Positions 62,201 to 64,000 of a stretch of DNA of 64,000 bases are shown here, piece by piece. The notes beneath the pieces are model-generated. The model searched no databases. It was not told where the DNA came from and saw only the letters and a list, made by a program, of their open reading frames with translations. Source of the DNA: Rikenellaceae bacterium (lineage in GTDB: Bacteria > Bacteroidota > Bacteroidia > Bacteroidales > Rikenellaceae). The position numbers were made by a program, and so were the translations under genes. Where the stretch lies: assembly GCA_902363575.1 (NCBI GenBank), contig CABJAJ010000001.1, positions 558,001 to 622,000 of the forward strand, in the 5' to 3' direction. Every line of letters begins with the position of its first letter. The first letter of the stretch is position 1.

Positions 62201-63622
62201 TTATTCTCCCTGTTTCAGCCAGCGTTTGTTCTCGAATGCTCCGTCGCGGTATTCGGGCGAAATATAGACGTACATGCCGTCGATCTTGCGGCTGAGCCAC
62301 TCCCGGAACACCCGCTCCTGCTTGGCCGCGAGAGCCATCTGCTCCAGCCGGATGTAATCCTCGTTGAGCGATGCTTTGTGCGGGGGAATCACCTGCACGA
62401 GCTTGACGATCTTCGAGAGCTTGTTGCCCATCATATCCTCGGTGGGGAAGGCGTCCGAAATCTCGCCGACCTGGAGTTTGCGGATCGCGTTGTAGTCGTC
62501 GAGGCTCTTGCCGTAGCCCCGGCTGCCGAAATCTTCGCGCAGGAATTTGGTCTGTGTGTATTTGGCGTCGAAGACCCCCGCCCGCTCCAGGATGTCGGCA
62601 TTGGAGACGATGCCGCCGTTCATCTTGGAGTTCACGTCGTCCGAGTAGAGCAAGGCAGCCTTCTCGAAGGTGATCGAGTCCTGCCGGATTTTGGTAGCCA
62701 GACTGTCCAGGATGTGCGTGGGCTCGGCCTCCTCCTCGTAGGTGTAGTCCGGGCGGATCAGGATATGGCGGCAATGGTAAAGGCGCCCTTTCTTATCGAT
62801 AAGCTGGATCAGGTGGAATCCGAACTGCGTCTCCACCACCTCCGAAATCTGTCCGGGCCGCAGTTCGCCGAGCGCGTCCGCGAAGGGCTGCACGAAGCCT
62901 TCGAGCGGCTGGGGATCCATCTCTCCGCCCGTGATGGCCGAACCATCGACCGAGTACATGCGGGCCATCACGTCGAAGCGGGTCTGACCCGTGATGATGC
63001 GCTCGCGCATCTCCAGCAGCCGCTCCTTCGCACGCTGCTTGGCCAGTTTCATCGACTTGGGAAACTTGGTGATCTGGGCGTAAACGTACTGCTCGGGAAT
63101 GGTCGGCAGGCTGTCCCGGTCGGTGCGCTTGTAGAAGCGCTCCACCTCGCCCGGAACGATGGTTACGCGGCTGATGATCTTGTGCTGCATCCCCTCGGCG
63201 TAGGCCCGCTCCTCGTAACGCTGGCGCAGCATCTCGCGGATGTTGAATACGGCCATGTGGTGACGGGCCTCCAGCTCGGCGATCGAACCCTCCTGCTCGA
63301 TCATCCCCTGGAGGTGCTGCTCGACACGCTGCTGGATGTCGAGGGCGCTGATCTCCACCGAGTCGATGACGCCCTGATTGTAGAGCAGCTTCTGCATCAG
63401 CAGGTCCTCGAGCGCTTCGTTGAGGGGATCGCGGTCGGAAGTGTAGCCCTCCTGCCGGCGCTGGACCGTCAGTTGCGCGGCGTATTCGTCCACTTCGGAT
63501 TGCAGGATCGACGAGCCGCCCACCACGGCGACGACCCGATCGAGCATCACCTGCCGTTTCTGGGCGGGCGCAACCGCCGCCATAGCCAGCAGCGACGCCA
63601 GCAAAAGACCTTTCCTAAACAT
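62201..63622 (-). CDS. SurA-like periplasmic peptidyl-prolyl isomerase
   Basis: 473 residues. Signal peptide (about 1-20). N-terminal chaperone module (DRVVAVVGGSSILQSEVDEY), then two parvulin-like regions (about 175-280 and 285-400; EVVETQFGFHLIQLIDKKGR, CRHILIRPDYTYEEE). Assists folding of outer-membrane barrels, including LptD. Between a second PPIase-like gene and the OstA-like gene. Confidence 0.9.
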   Translation of the reverse strand: MFRKGLLLASLLAMAAVAPAQKRQVMLDRVVAVVGGSSILQSEVDEYAAQLTVQRRQEGYTSDRDPLNEALEDLLMQKLLYNQGVIDSVEISALDIQQRVEQHLQGMIEQEGSIAELEARHHMAVFNIREMLRQRYEERAYAEGMQHKIISRVTIVPGEVERFYKRTDRDSLPTIPEQYVYAQITKFPKSMKLAKQRAKERLLEMRERIITGQTRFDVMARMYSVDGSAITGGEMDPQPLEGFVQPFADALGELRPGQISEVVETQFGFHLIQLIDKKGRLYHCRHILIRPDYTYEEEAEPTHILDSLATKIRQDSITFEKAALLYSDDVNSKMNGGIVSNADILERAGVFDAKYTQTKFLREDFGSRGYGKSLDDYNAIRKLQVGEISDAFPTEDMMGNKLSKIVKLVQVIPPHKASLNEDYIRLEQMALAAKQERVFREWLSRKIDGMYVYISPEYRDGAFENKRWLKQGE

Positions 63623-63628
63623 ACGTTC

Positions 63629-64000
63629 CTATTCTTGTTCCGTTAAATAAATCTTCACTTCGCCGTTTTCCCGTGCCCGTTCGAGCATCTGTTCCTCGCA
63701 CCGGCGCACGATTTCGCTCTGGCGCTGGTTGAAGAGGATACGGCGTATGGTCTCCCGCACGCGTTCCTGCGGCGAGGGTTCGCCCGCACGCAGCACGTCG
63801 GTGATTTCAAAGTAGTAGTGCGACCGGCTGTCGCGCATCTGCTGAATCTCGCCCGGCTTGAGCAACTGGTCGTAATTTTGCGACCGCAGCGTGGGCAGGT
63901 AGCTCAGAAACTCCCCGAATTCGACCCACGTGCCGGTGAAGTCCGCCAGCACGAAGTTGTTCTTGAGGCAGATGTCGGCGAAGTCCTTCTGCCGCGCGGG
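63629..64000 (-). CDS. PPIase/SurA-like protein, C-terminal part (runs off the window)
   Basis: The stop is at 63631-63629 and the frame continues past the window end without a start; the GTG at 63952 is internal. The text (DFADICLKNNFVLADFTGTW, RSQNYDQLLKPGEIQQM, SRSHYYFEITDVLRAGEPSP, RVRETIRRILFNQRQ) fits the C-terminal region of Bacteroidetes PPIase-like lipoproteins that precede surA-like genes. 6 nt spacing suggests one operon. Confidence 0.75.
   Translation of the reverse strand, partial: PARQKDFADICLKNNFVLADFTGTWVEFGEFLSYLPTLRSQNYDQLLKPGEIQQMRDSRSHYYFEITDVLRAGEPSPQERVRETIRRILFNQRQSEIVRRCEEQMLERARENGEVKIYLTEQE

Overview
The window looks like a chromosomal stretch of a GC-rich gut Bacteroidales, most like Alistipes or another member of the Rikenellaceae. 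This is inferred from Bacteroidetes-type promoters (TTTG, about 19 nt, TAnnTTTG), the near absence of Shine-Dalgarno sequences, lineage-typical families (DUF3575, FimB/Mfa2, Mfa-like fimbrillins, DUF4834, PepSY-like proteins, OstA-like protein) and overall composition. No database was searched.

Layout. 1-903: divergent promoters, a leftward structured leader and a tRNA-Asn/Val/Val cluster. 1128-10737: a fimbria-like operon (DUF3575 outer-membrane protein, FimB/DUF5119-like lipoprotein, Mfa-like fimbrillin, two large lipoproteins) running into a complete diversity-generating retroelement (DGR): avd, template repeat, reverse transcriptase and a small MutS-like protein. Both large lipoproteins end in a variable repeat that differs from the template only at template adenines (21 and 15 substitutions out of 36 adenines; none at the 93 other positions). 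This is the most interesting system here: a retroelement that rewrites the C-terminal ligand-binding ends of two cell-surface, probably fimbrial-tip, proteins.

10812-19460 (minus): an eight-gene operon, divergent from an AraC regulator, with two ferredoxin-fused aldo/keto reductases, a cupin/carboxymuconolactone decarboxylase, a DUF362 lipoprotein, DUF1893, a TonB receptor, a metallo-beta-lactamase-fold hydrolase and an ECF S-component. 20879-22243: an MFS transporter. 22244-31793 (minus): an eleven-gene urea operon (ureABCEFGD, urea transporter, NikMN-Q-O nickel importer), so substrate entry, metal supply, maturation and catalysis are all encoded together; UreB carries an unusual Gly/Gln/Asn repeat tail.

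31972-44049: mostly housekeeping: CrcB, UmuDC, PurB, DUF4834, MlaE/MlaF, GAPDH, and the DUF177-rpmF-plsX-fabH operon. 44131-45113: a GT90-type glycosyltransferase split by a frameshift at a C9 tract (phase variation, decay or sequencing error). 45350-64000: ferritin, PepSY-like proteins, GNAT, FMN-dependent hydroxy-acid oxidase, AI-2E-family permease, cytoplasmic alpha-amylase, YqaA/DedA-like membrane protein, a large PAS/GAF histidine kinase, YjbQ, a large lipoprotein, an MFS exporter, and an envelope-biogenesis cluster (OstA-like, SurA-like PPIase and the end of another PPIase-like protein that runs off the window).
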